A stretch of DNA of 64,000 nt from NCBI RefSeq assembly GCF_000504165.1, contig NZ_AYSE01000001.1, positions 1,178,001 through 1,242,000 on the forward strand, in the 5' to 3' direction. The position numbers and the translations under genes are program-made. Shown here in pieces: positions 1 through 7,636 of the stretch. The stretch is from Bacillus sp. FJAT-14578. GTDB lineage: Bacteria > Bacillota > Bacilli > Bacillales > Bacillaceae_H. How positions within the stretch are numbered: the first letter of the stretch is position 1; each line of letters opens with the position of its first letter. The notes under the pieces were generated by a model. It saw nothing but the letters and a program-made list of their open reading frames with translations. It searched no databases and had not been told where the DNA came from.

Positions 1-1446
1 ATATAAGTTAAAAGTACTTCCTTTTACACAATCGCGAAACCGATCATTAAAATGGGCAATTCTTGGCATTAAAACAGCGTTTTGGATAGTGGCTTTCCGC
101 TCATGAGATAAGGGGGTATTCAAATCCCACCCTTCTCCAAATACCATAATAGAAGGATCGATTTCGTCAATCTTAATCCGAATTTCCTTCATCGTTTCAA
201 CATCTAAAATGCCCATTAAATCAAACCTGAAACCATCTACATTGTATTCCTTTAACCAGAACAGGACTGAATCAACAATGAACTTTCTGGCCATAGATCT
301 TTCTGACGCAAAATCATTGCCGACTCCTGTGCCGTTAGAAGGCATACCGTGTTGGTCATGACGAAAAAAGTAGCCGGGAACCAATTGTTCAAATGACGAC
401 TCCTCCCTGATGAATACATGATTAAACACAACATCTACAATGACTCGAAGCCCATTTTCATGAAAGGCATTGACCGCTTCTTTCAACTCTTTTATCCGCA
501 TATATGGATCATGGGGATTCAAGGCATAGCTTCCTTCAGGCACTTGAAAATAAAGAGGATTATACCCCCAGTTATAGCTTTTTTCAGGCTGAAGTTCATC
601 TACTCCCCCAAAATCATTGACAGGAAGAAGTTCCACATGGGTAACCCCAAGGTCTTTTAAATAATCCAGCCCGGTTACTTGGCCTTTACTCCCCCGTGTC
701 CCCTCCTCAGTCAGCCCCTTGTATTTTCCCTTTTGCTTGATTCCGCTATGGGGGTGGATAGAAAAATCTCTTATATGCATTTCATAAATAATCGCATCTG
801 TTTCATATTGCATCGGAGGACGTGCTGTTGCAGTGATATCGGTTTTTCTTAAATCCACCACTACACCGTACCGGCTGTTCGCTGTCAGCGCTTTTGCATA
901 AGGGTCGTTCGCTTCACGCCATATGCCGTTCACATAAACCATAAAAACGTAATAGCAGCCTTCTGCGTTTTCCATCACCGAACAACTCCATACACCTTGC
1001 GGCTCCCGAATCATCCCCACTTCTTTTTCTCTTCCCGTTTTCGGATCTATGATCTTGACTCTCGCTTTTGTAGCCGTCGGGGCCCAAACTTTAAATGTAC
1101 TCTTTTCGGGTATATAGGTTACGCCAAGGTCATTCCCCGTGTAATGGAACATCGAATCAAACTCATCGGTGCGAATGACAGCTCCAATTTGCAAATCGGT
1201 TTGTGCCCCATACTCATCCATCACCTGATACTCTTGCCCAATCTGAACATAAAAACTAAGGGGACACTCATATTTAATATAATCCGGCAAATCGGTTTTT
1301 TTGTTAAAAACAAGCGGTTCTTTCTGGTCAATTCCCGTTAGATAAAATGACCGAATGTGTCCCCCGGCATATGTTTTTGGAACTAACACCACAATGAGAT
1401 CGATCCGATCCAAATAAGCTTCAAATAAACGTCGATCCTTTGTCAC
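1..1446 (-). CDS. amyX: Type I pullulanase, 3' end cut by window edge
   Basis: Hydrolyses alpha-1,6 branches of pullulan and branched dextrins (GH13). 482 codons are visible, with no stop before base 1; family members are about 700 residues, so roughly the last third is missing. The pullulanase signature YNWGYNP lies near residue 291. GH13 region II (DGFRFD, nucleophile Asp about 408) and region III (GEGW, acid/base Glu about 438) are intact. The start is GTG at 1446, preceded by AAAGGAGGAGG. There is no signal peptide, so it is probably cytoplasmic like B. subtilis AmyX. A candidate catabolite-repression site lies about 70 bases upstream. Confidence 0.95.
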   Translation of the reverse strand, partial: MTKDRRLFEAYLDRIDLIVVLVPKTYAGGHIRSFYLTGIDQKEPLVFNKKTDLPDYIKYECPLSFYVQIGQEYQVMDEYGAQTDLQIGAVIRTDEFDSMFHYTGNDLGVTYIPEKSTFKVWAPTATKARVKIIDPKTGREKEVGMIREPQGVWSCSVMENAEGCYYVFMVYVNGIWREANDPYAKALTANSRYGVVVDLRKTDITATARPPMQYETDAIIYEMHIRDFSIHPHSGIKQKGKYKGLTEEGTRGSKGQVTGLDYLKDLGVTHVELLPVNDFGGVDELQPEKSYNWGYNPLYFQVPEGSYALNPHDPYMRIKELKEAVNAFHENGLRVIVDVVFNHVFIREESSFEQLVPGYFFRHDQHGMPSNGTGVGNDFASERSMARKFIVDSVLFWLKEYNVDGFRFDLMGILDVETMKEIRIKIDEIDPSIMVFGEGWDLNTPLSHERKATIQNAVLMPRIAHFNDRFRDCVKGSTFNLY

Positions 1447-1515
1447 TCAATCCTCCTCCTTTCAGACAACGGTTATTTATTCATTCAAAAAGAAAACGAA
1501 ACGTTAGAATATCAT

Positions 1516-1529
1516 TTAAAGCGCTTGCA
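1516..1529. promoter_or_regulatory. Candidate cre site (CcpA) upstream of amyX
   Basis: On the minus strand the sequence is TGCAAGCGCTTTAA. It fits the cre consensus TGWAANCGNTNWCA with two mismatches and has the central CG step. Catabolite repression of a starch-debranching enzyme would make sense. The assignment rests on motif match and position only. Confidence 0.4.
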
Positions 1530-1752
1530 AATATCTTATCTTAAAGATGCCGGTTTCGTGATTCCTTACATTTCAAAAACAGAGCTTTTATCGTTACCCC
1601 GCAATCTTATAGCACTATTTGGAAGGGAACTGCCTGTTCAAGTTTCCAGCATGTTAAATAAACGTCATCATTATTATTTTCCTATCACTTATTTATATGA
1701 GCAACTAAACCACGGGCAAGTTGTCCGCCTGATTGAACAGCAATCTTCGTGA
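1525..1752 (+). pseudogene. Unrecognised 75-codon reading frame, possibly a gene remnant
   Basis: The 75-residue product, with IPYISKTELL and YYFPITYLYEQLNHGQ, looks protein-like but I do not recognise the family. The only early start is TTG at 1525. It has no Shine-Dalgarno sequence and lies inside the candidate cre site. The same frame stays open upstream to about 1441 in protein-like sequence (e.g. QKENETLEYHLKRL), suggesting a C-terminal fragment whose 5' end is lost. It is divergent from amyX and convergent with ytlQ. It may be non-functional. Confidence 0.35.
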
Positions 1753-1892
1753 GCTTTCAAGGCTGTCTTATAAATCTCCAATTAATAAAGGCCCTGTCAT
1801 GTTCAACCCTTTGATTTTACTGGATTTTCGTGACAGGGTCTTTCAGGAGGATGACTCGAAAGGGTTGATTTTTACCCTTTCGAGTCATCCTC
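1741..1892 (-). repeat. Dispersed repeat family A, copy A1
   Basis: Two adjacent hairpins read on the minus strand. Hairpin 1 (1847-1892) has arms GAGGATGACTCGAAAGGGT and its complement. Hairpin 2 (1787-1845) has arms based on TGAAAGACCCTGTCA. A tail follows to about 1741. The loop of hairpin 1 contains the stop codon of ytlQ. Related copies lie at 13594, 17283, 25700 and 63288. Confidence 0.85.
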
Positions 1893-2858
1893 TTTATCTA
1901 ATTCTTCATCCATTATTTGAAGGGAAGTAGTTTGGCTGTTTGCAAGCAAAGCCTGTGCGGCTTTTAATTGAACGTGCTTTAAGGGGGAAGACAATTGACG
2001 CAGCTGCGCAAACCATTTTGAATAATTACGTTTATCAATCATTTGGATCCCATACGGTACACTAGGACAATCAATAAATCCATTGCGATTTAAAATCACT
2101 TTATGGATGGGAAAATCGACGTTGTTCCTTTCATACAATTTGCGTACAATTTGTTCCATTCTATTTAATCCAATCAACGGATTTAGCACTTTCCTTTGTG
2201 TTTTTCCGATTAACTCATTCCAAAAGCGTTCTTTCGAATATTGGAATACACTTCCTTCCTTCCCTTCAAGAAGGGAAATGCACCACGTTTCCGTAGGGCT
2301 GACTAAAATAATGTCGGTTTCCACCGGTGCCTTTTTCACTAGAAAAATCGGTTTATAAAGAACAAGGTATGTATCTGGAAATCGCTGCAAAAAATATTTC
2401 AAGGCATCGTCATAGTAAAAATGTCGATCTGGACGGGACTGTTCCCACAAAGTAGAGCTCGCCCATTTTAGCTGAAAATCAAACAAATTATCTAAAAACA
2501 GCACTTTTAAATCATCGATGGTTTTTGGCTCTGTGGTAAATGCATTTAAAAATGACTCTTCCTCTGAGGAAGAAATGAACTCATCTAAATTCCCCTCTTC
2601 CATTGGTGAATCAGGCCGCTTTCCCCTTTTTAACAAGCCTCTTAATAGTTGGATAACCGGCTTTTTACTCGGCTGTTCCGGCTCTTCAATAATGGTGGGC
2701 CCCGTAAAACCGAAATCTCGAAGAAGATGGCCACTTTCAAATGCCGTTTTAACACTTTGCCAGTTCTTTTTCTTTAAGCGAATATATTGAGCTGGATAAT
2801 GATAAATATCTTTTTCATAACGAGAAACATAGTCTTGCAGTTTAATTAATTGTGCCAT
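1872..2858 (-). CDS. ytlQ: YtlQ-like conserved protein of unknown function
   Basis: A 328-residue protein resembling B. subtilis YtlQ in position and length; it lies between amyX and ytlP as expected. No signal peptide or membrane segment is visible. The central half (about 110-270) looks like a folded domain, with WCISLLEGKEGSVFQYS and HKVILNRNGFID, loosely resembling nuclease-related (NERD-like) folds, but I see no catalytic motif I would rely on. Residues 60-105 are a low-complexity acidic/basic linker. The last codons (EDDSKG, stop) come from repeat A1. The start has AGGAG upstream. Confidence 0.75.
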   Translation of the reverse strand: MAQLIKLQDYVSRYEKDIYHYPAQYIRLKKKNWQSVKTAFESGHLLRDFGFTGPTIIEEPEQPSKKPVIQLLRGLLKRGKRPDSPMEEGNLDEFISSSEEESFLNAFTTEPKTIDDLKVLFLDNLFDFQLKWASSTLWEQSRPDRHFYYDDALKYFLQRFPDTYLVLYKPIFLVKKAPVETDIILVSPTETWCISLLEGKEGSVFQYSKERFWNELIGKTQRKVLNPLIGLNRMEQIVRKLYERNNVDFPIHKVILNRNGFIDCPSVPYGIQMIDKRNYSKWFAQLRQLSSPLKHVQLKAAQALLANSQTTSLQIMDEELDKEDDSKG

Positions 2859-2984
2859 AAATTGTCAATCTCCTAATTGTAATTACAGCATTCGCCCATG
2901 CATTTCTTATAATCAATATTAAACATTAACAAAAAAATAACAATACCAAAGATGCTCGCAGCCATAGTAACAAACAAGGGAAGG

Positions 2985-3145
2985 AAGTAAGGAGCCGGCT
3001 ATCTCCCTGTAAAGGAAAACTTCTATCCATGGGGAACTAGACGGCGAGACTGGCGAAGTGCGTGGATGTATAAAGCGCTGCAGCAGGACTTTGCGTTTTT
3101 AACCTTTGTTTCTTAGTCCGTCTCGTTTTTAGTCTTCATCCCGCC
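2985..3145. repeat. Degenerate intergenic repeat between ytlQ and thpR
   Basis: This GC-rich stretch contains AAGGAAAACTTCTATCCATGGGG, reminiscent of the family B opening, then imperfect palindromes around GACGGCGAGACT and CGCTGCAGCAGGACTTTGCG. No reading frame with a Shine-Dalgarno sequence is present. I read it as a decayed member of the family B group. Confidence 0.45.
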
Positions 3146-3214
3146 CCTTACTTGCATCCTTCCGTTTATACACTCGGGAACCGAAAAACAAATAGGGCGC
3201 TGAATCCGCCTTCT

Positions 3215-3796
3215 TCACTCCCCATCCTTTCCCAACAACTCAAATGTATGAACCGGTTCATAACGCGGCATACGGTCCAAATGAATTTGAAATAAGTGAA
3301 AATGACTGACATGAAAAGAGAGCTGATCCTTAGGGACAATACTGTCATCTCCGTATATTTCAGAAGGAAAAACCGACTCTCCCCTCCATTGCTTGGCAAT
3401 GGTAATATGCGGGCGATAAGGCCGCTGATCTAATCGGAAGCCCAGATGTTGACATTGGGAAGCGATATTTGCTTGCAACTGCTTTAAAAGGGGGCTTTCA
3501 TTAACTCCAAGCCACAATACTCTTGGACTTTCGGATTTTCCGAAACCTTGGAGGGAGGAGAGCTGCAAATCAAAGCCCGGATGAGTGCCCGCGGTTTTTA
3601 TAAGCCTTTCTACCAATGAGTCTTTTTGCTGTTGAGAGGTGCTTCCCAAAAACAGAAGCGTGATATGATAATCTCCATTCCCCACCCATGTCTTAAAGGG
3701 AAGAGCTTCTTTCGAACGCTGTCTCCAAGAGAATAAAAAATCCTGAATATCTTTGGGTATGCTTAAACCGATAAAATAATGCGGATTCTGTGCCAA
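3215..3796 (-). CDS. thpR: RNA 2',3'-cyclic phosphodiesterase (LigT/ThpR family)
   Basis: A 2H phosphoesterase with both signature HxTx motifs: HITLLFLG in the first half and HITIAKQ in the second. The family hydrolyses RNA 2',3'-cyclic phosphates to 2'-phosphates; B. subtilis YtlP is the counterpart. I chose the TTG start at 3796 because AGGTGAATGGA lies directly upstream and the product then begins near the conserved HYFIGL. An ATG six codons earlier (3814) has no good ribosome binding site. The length of about 193 residues is normal. Confidence 0.88.
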   Translation of the reverse strand: MAQNPHYFIGLSIPKDIQDFLFSWRQRSKEALPFKTWVGNGDYHITLLFLGSTSQQQKDSLVERLIKTAGTHPGFDLQLSSLQGFGKSESPRVLWLGVNESPLLKQLQANIASQCQHLGFRLDQRPYRPHITIAKQWRGESVFPSEIYGDDSIVPKDQLSFHVSHFHLFQIHLDRMPRYEPVHTFELLGKDGE

Positions 3797-3934
3797 TCCA
3801 TTCACCTGCTTCATCTTTTTATAGTTTCATTTCAAACGCGTTATTGCAGTCCATGTTAAGCTCGAAATTAAACTAAACAAAAAAACTCACCTTTTATTGT
3901 TTTCCATCTTTTTTAAAATAATATCCCCATCCGC

Positions 3935-4333
3935 ATAAGCAGTGGGCAAGCTCCCTCATAGGTTCTTGCCCACTGCTTATACAAAGATCTTTCCAATGGA
4001 CTCAAGGTGCAAAACAGAAAGGCCTTCATCCCCCCACTGATGGTTAGCTAGGCCTGCACGATGCGGGTCACACAGACGTCGCCGCAGGACGCGGCGGTGT
4101 TAGTCTGTGTTCTCATGTTCGGGCTTTTACAGGAGAAAGCGTAGCGACTGCTCAGGGGCGACAAGCAAAAGATCAGCCTTGGCGTGGCGCTGTTTGCCAT
4201 AGAAAGAATGAGCTTTTGACCTCGAACCCCTAGGAGCCGCAGCTAGATTACGCGCAGTTATCCCCACTTAGACTTCTACGATTTCTCTCAAGTGTTAAAG
4301 TGGGGGTCTTACTGCCCGTTAATGCGGGATAAA
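3935..4333. repeat. Dispersed repeat family B, long copy B1
   Basis: A mosaic of palindromes filling the gap between pepV and thpR. It has a GCAGTGGGCAAG inverted pair (about 3940-3980), CCCCACTGATGGTTAGCTAGG, a GACGTCGCCGCAGGACGCGG hairpin, the module CTAGGAGCCGCAGCTAGA, and the end module GTCTTACTGCCCGTTAATG. Related modules recur near 12841, 37281, 38170, 44968 and 62197. No gene is visible. Confidence 0.75.
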
Positions 4334-4334
4334 A

Positions 4335-5744
4335 CTATTTGGCTAGTTCATAGATAGCCTGTGCATAAATGGCGGTCGCTTTTAACATGTCTTCAATGAT
4401 GATATATTCATCCTTTTGATGGGCCAACTCTTCTCTGCCAGGGAAAAGCGGTCCGAAGGCTACGCCGGCTTTTAGGGCACGAGCATAAGTGCCTCCTCCT
4501 ATGGAAAGCAGTGTTGCCTCTTCTCCGGTTTGCTCTGTATATACTTTTTGCAATACTTTAATTAACTCATGTTCTTGATCTACATGGTGCGGCTTGGAAT
4601 TCGAGAAGTCCCCCACTGTCATCTGATGGGGAGCGCTCGTTTTGCGAATGGTTTCAATCGTTTTTTCAATATCCGCTGTCACCGGATAACGCGTATTAAT
4701 CCCCGCTTTTCCACCATTTTCTTTATCATACTGAAGAATACCGACATTCATGGTCAAATCTCCCGTAATATCGTCCCTGTAGCTTACGTTGAGCTTTGTA
4801 CCAGTTGTATCACCCACAAAATATCGTTGGACATACCCGATAAACTGCCCGGCCTTCTCATCTAGGGGCAATGTATGCAAAAACTCTGTTAAAATCACTC
4901 CTGCATTTTTCCCTTTTTCGGGCACGCTTCCATGGGCCGATACACCTTCAAGCTGTAAAGTTACTTTTCCCTCTTCCATTATTGTACGCCCCTTCAACTT
5001 CTGTTTTTGAAGAAATGTGTCAAAAAGAGAAGAGACCTCAACAGACGCATCATTGCTTGTTAAAACAGCTTCTGCAAAATCAGGAACCATATTATATCTT
5101 CTTCCTGATTGCAACGTATGTAATACAAGCTTTCCTTCTGCTGATAAATCGCTCTTTTGAATCAAATCAAAATCGGAAATTCCTTTTTCTGCATAGATGA
5201 TAGGAAAGTCTGCATCTGGTGCGAATCCCATTGTCGGCATTTCTTCATGCTCGAAATAATGATCCACGCATTGCCAGCTGCTCTCTTCATCCGTTCCTAA
5301 AATGATGCGTACACGCTTGTTCAAAGGTAAATTCAGCTCTTTCACCAGCTTCATCGCATAATAAGCAGACATCGTCGGTCCTTTATCATCGATTGCCCCG
5401 CGAGCATAAATATTTCCTTCTCTAATTTCGGCTCCATAAGGATCCGATGACCATCCATCACCTTCTGGAACGACATCCACATGACAAAGGATGCCAATTA
5501 ACTCCTGCCCGCTTCCCATTTCAATGTGTCCTGCATACCCATCTACATTTTTGGTAATAAAGCCTTCTTTTTCTCCCAGTTGCAGCAAGTAAGTTAAAGC
5601 TTGATGAATCCCCTCTCCAAATGGCATTTCTGCAGTTTTAGTCGAATCGTCCAACACGCTTTTAATCCGTAAAAACTGTTGGGTATCTTGGATTATTTGC
5701 TCTTTTCGTTTTTCTACTTCTTTCATCCAATTAATGTTTTGCAC
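4335..5744 (-). CDS. pepV: PepV-type dipeptidase (M20 metallopeptidase)
   Basis: A dinuclear zinc dipeptidase of the M20A PepV group (B. subtilis YtjP), 469 residues, cytoplasmic. Metal and catalytic residues are intact: HVDVVPEGDGW (His88, Asp90), ARGAIDDKGP (Asp119/120), GTDEESSW (Glu153/154) and an Asp in GFAPDADFP. The start is GTG at 5744 with AAGGAGT nine bases upstream. It likely completes peptide breakdown to free amino acids. The gene is monocistronic with a large repeat downstream. Confidence 0.93.
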   Translation of the reverse strand: MQNINWMKEVEKRKEQIIQDTQQFLRIKSVLDDSTKTAEMPFGEGIHQALTYLLQLGEKEGFITKNVDGYAGHIEMGSGQELIGILCHVDVVPEGDGWSSDPYGAEIREGNIYARGAIDDKGPTMSAYYAMKLVKELNLPLNKRVRIILGTDEESSWQCVDHYFEHEEMPTMGFAPDADFPIIYAEKGISDFDLIQKSDLSAEGKLVLHTLQSGRRYNMVPDFAEAVLTSNDASVEVSSLFDTFLQKQKLKGRTIMEEGKVTLQLEGVSAHGSVPEKGKNAGVILTEFLHTLPLDEKAGQFIGYVQRYFVGDTTGTKLNVSYRDDITGDLTMNVGILQYDKENGGKAGINTRYPVTADIEKTIETIRKTSAPHQMTVGDFSNSKPHHVDQEHELIKVLQKVYTEQTGEEATLLSIGGGTYARALKAGVAFGPLFPGREELAHQKDEYIIIEDMLKATAIYAQAIYELAK

Positions 5745-6137
5745 CGCTCAACTACTCCTTTTTATTATCTACTTTCTCACTTTATCACACTTTTTAAATA
5801 AGGCTGTGTTAAAGTCTAATGTTAATTTTTGATTTATTCGTGCGAAATAGCCAATAAAAAAACGAATATAGCCAAATTAATGGGTTTTATTAGTCTAAAT
5901 TTTCAGTTTTTTTAATAAGATGTAACGAAAAACTACTTATAAAGGGGGTTTTTATAAAAAAATTACATAATCATCTCATTTTTTTGTAAATATTGTGTTA
6001 ATTTGTGGATTTGTCTTTTAATTTCCAGTTGTTTTTGTGTACAATATAATTGTAGAAATTTTTACTTAAATTGTGCTTGACATCTGAGAGTGGGTAGTAA
6101 GCTTTGCCATGCGAAAAAACGATAAGGAAGTGGTTGT

Positions 6138-6359
6138 TTGAAACCTTCAACTAACCGAATGCTGACTCGTATCAAAGCAGTCTACATGTTCATCCGCAAA
6201 AACGGAACAGTGACTACACAGGAACTGGTAGACGAATTTGGTATTACACCAAGAACCATTCAACGAGACCTTAATGTGTTAGCATATAACGACCTGGTAC
6301 ACAGCCCAAGCCGTGGCAGATGGGCAACTACAAGCAAAAAGGTTAAGATGTCGTCATAA
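6138..6359 (+). CDS. ytzE: YtzE-like DeoR-type helix-turn-helix regulator
   Basis: A 73-residue DNA-binding protein that is only the HTH domain of the DeoR family. The recognition region is TTQELVDEFGITPRTIQRDL (about 28-47). The effector-binding domain of full DeoR proteins is absent, as in B. subtilis YtzE, which it matches closely from residue 1. The start is TTG at 6138 with AAGGAAGTGG upstream. The preceding 390 bases (5745-6137) are very AT-rich and probably hold its promoter; I see no gene there. The regulated targets are unknown. Confidence 0.85.
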   Translation: MKPSTNRMLTRIKAVYMFIRKNGTVTTQELVDEFGITPRTIQRDLNVLAYNDLVHSPSRGRWATTSKKVKMSS

Positions 6360-6440
6360 TAAAATGGCAATGAAGTAAAAATGATATAAAGACAAACATT
6401 TCGTTACGGCACAACCGCATCATTAATGAAACAATGTAGA

Positions 6441-6475
6441 AAAGAACCTTTCATCGTAAAAGGTTCCTTTTTTCT
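6441..6475. terminator. Bidirectional terminator between ytzE and the rRNA pseudouridine synthase
   Basis: Hairpin AAAGAACCTTT/AAAGGTTCCTTT with a T-tract on each strand, between two convergent genes. Confidence 0.85.
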
Positions 6476-6477
6476 GG

Positions 6478-7203
6478 CTACTTATCGCCCGGCATATATG
6501 ATTGCAATGCCTCAACTTCTTCATCCGTCAGCTCTCTATATTCTCCAAGCTCAAGACTTTCATCTAACTCCAACGGCCCCATAGAAATCCTTTTCAAATA
6601 TGTTACTTTTTTTCCGACCGCTTCAAACATCCGCTTCACTTGATGGAATTTTCCTTCGACAATGGTAAGTTCAATCTCTGATGTATGTCCACTCGATAAA
6701 ATGATTAATTCTGCCGGCTTTGTCTTATAACCGTCATCTAACTCCACTCCTTGCCGAAAAGCTTCCGCATCCTCCTCCGTAACGGGAGAATTGATGTGGG
6801 CAAAATATGTTTTCGGGACATGCTTTTTCGGGGACAATAACTTATGTGAAAGCTGTCCGTCATTGGTTAACAATAAGAAGCCTTCCGTGTCCTTATCCAA
6901 TCTTCCTACCGGAAAAGGCTCGTACACGGCATCCTCCAGCTCCAATAAATCCACCACCGTTTTTTGATAAGAATCTTCCGTGGCTGAAATGACGCCTTGA
7001 GGTTTATTCATCATTAAATAAACAAATTCCCTATAAGACACCAGTTCTCCATGCACCGTCACTTCCTGTTCGGCTGGATTTACGTGTGTTTTCGGATCTT
7101 TCACTACGGTTTCATCTACTTTGACCGCCCCGGACTTCAGCAATCCCTTTACTTCTTTTCTGCTTCCATAGCCGACATTGGCCAGTAATTTATCAATTCT
7201 CAT
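6478..7203 (-). CDS. rsuA: RsuA/RluB-family rRNA pseudouridine synthase
   Basis: A 241-residue enzyme that isomerises uridine to pseudouridine in rRNA (YtzG-type in B. subtilis). It has an N-terminal S4 RNA-binding domain (about 1-60, starting MRIDKLLANVGYGSRKEV) and a catalytic domain with GRLDKDTEGFLLLTNDG, which holds the invariant Asp. The KFHQVKRMFEAVG motif near 185-200 is also typical. Which rRNA position is modified cannot be decided from sequence. Confidence 0.9.
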   Translation of the reverse strand: MRIDKLLANVGYGSRKEVKGLLKSGAVKVDETVVKDPKTHVNPAEQEVTVHGELVSYREFVYLMMNKPQGVISATEDSYQKTVVDLLELEDAVYEPFPVGRLDKDTEGFLLLTNDGQLSHKLLSPKKHVPKTYFAHINSPVTEEDAEAFRQGVELDDGYKTKPAELIILSSGHTSEIELTIVEGKFHQVKRMFEAVGKKVTYLKRISMGPLELDESLELGEYRELTDEEVEALQSYMPGDK

Positions 7204-7372
7204 TCCTACACCTCTACCTATGTAAATGTTACATCATATTGTACCACGGGATTCTCTGAATTATCTTCCGCGGCACTCTTTTTTGCAAAACAGAAATAGG
7301 CATTTGCTCCATTCCACATCCACCCATTTCTCATACAATATGATGTAAAAACTTAAAAAGGAGTGATTTTAC

Positions 7373-7633
7373 ATGTATCCTAACTTTTATGGTTCCGTGT
7401 ATAATGTACCTCAAAATGCTTATGATCAGATGTATGAGGTGCCCCAACCTGTCTATGATCAATGGGATGATGGCCGCCAACAATTTCCAGGCCAGCAATT
7501 TCCGGGCGGCGGATTCGGCCAGCTTAACCAACGCTTAAATCGCATTGAAAGAACGCTAGAACGCCAGCAACGGCAAATAGACCGTCTTGATAACCGTGTC
7601 AACCGAATCGAGCGCAGATTAGGGATTTTTTGA
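7373..7633 (+). CDS. Small Gln/Tyr-rich coiled-coil protein, unknown function
   Basis: 86 residues. The N-terminal half is rich in Tyr, Asn, Pro and Gln (e.g. QQFPGQQFPGGGFG). The C-terminal half (about 50-84) is a strongly charged heptad-like helix, LNQRLNRIERTLERQQRQID. The composition resembles small spore-coat or envelope proteins of Bacillus, but that is only analogy. AAGGAGTGATTTTAC precedes the ATG. The stop lies four bases from the 3' end of the group II intron, which separates the gene from its ancestral terminator. Confidence 0.75.
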   Translation: MYPNFYGSVYNVPQNAYDQMYEVPQPVYDQWDDGRQQFPGQQFPGGGFGQLNQRLNRIERTLERQQRQIDRLDNRVNRIERRLGIF

Positions 7634-7636
7634 TGA

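Noticed and set aside
1733-1930. 65-codon plus-strand frame across repeat A1
   Set aside because: It consists mainly of the repeat hairpins and is antisense to the ytlQ end; no ribosome binding site.
3935-4333. Repeat-rich gaps as a CRISPR array or rRNA/tRNA fragments
   Set aside because: Repeat units are non-uniform palindromes without regular spacers; no cas genes, no cloverleaf and no conserved rRNA motifs.
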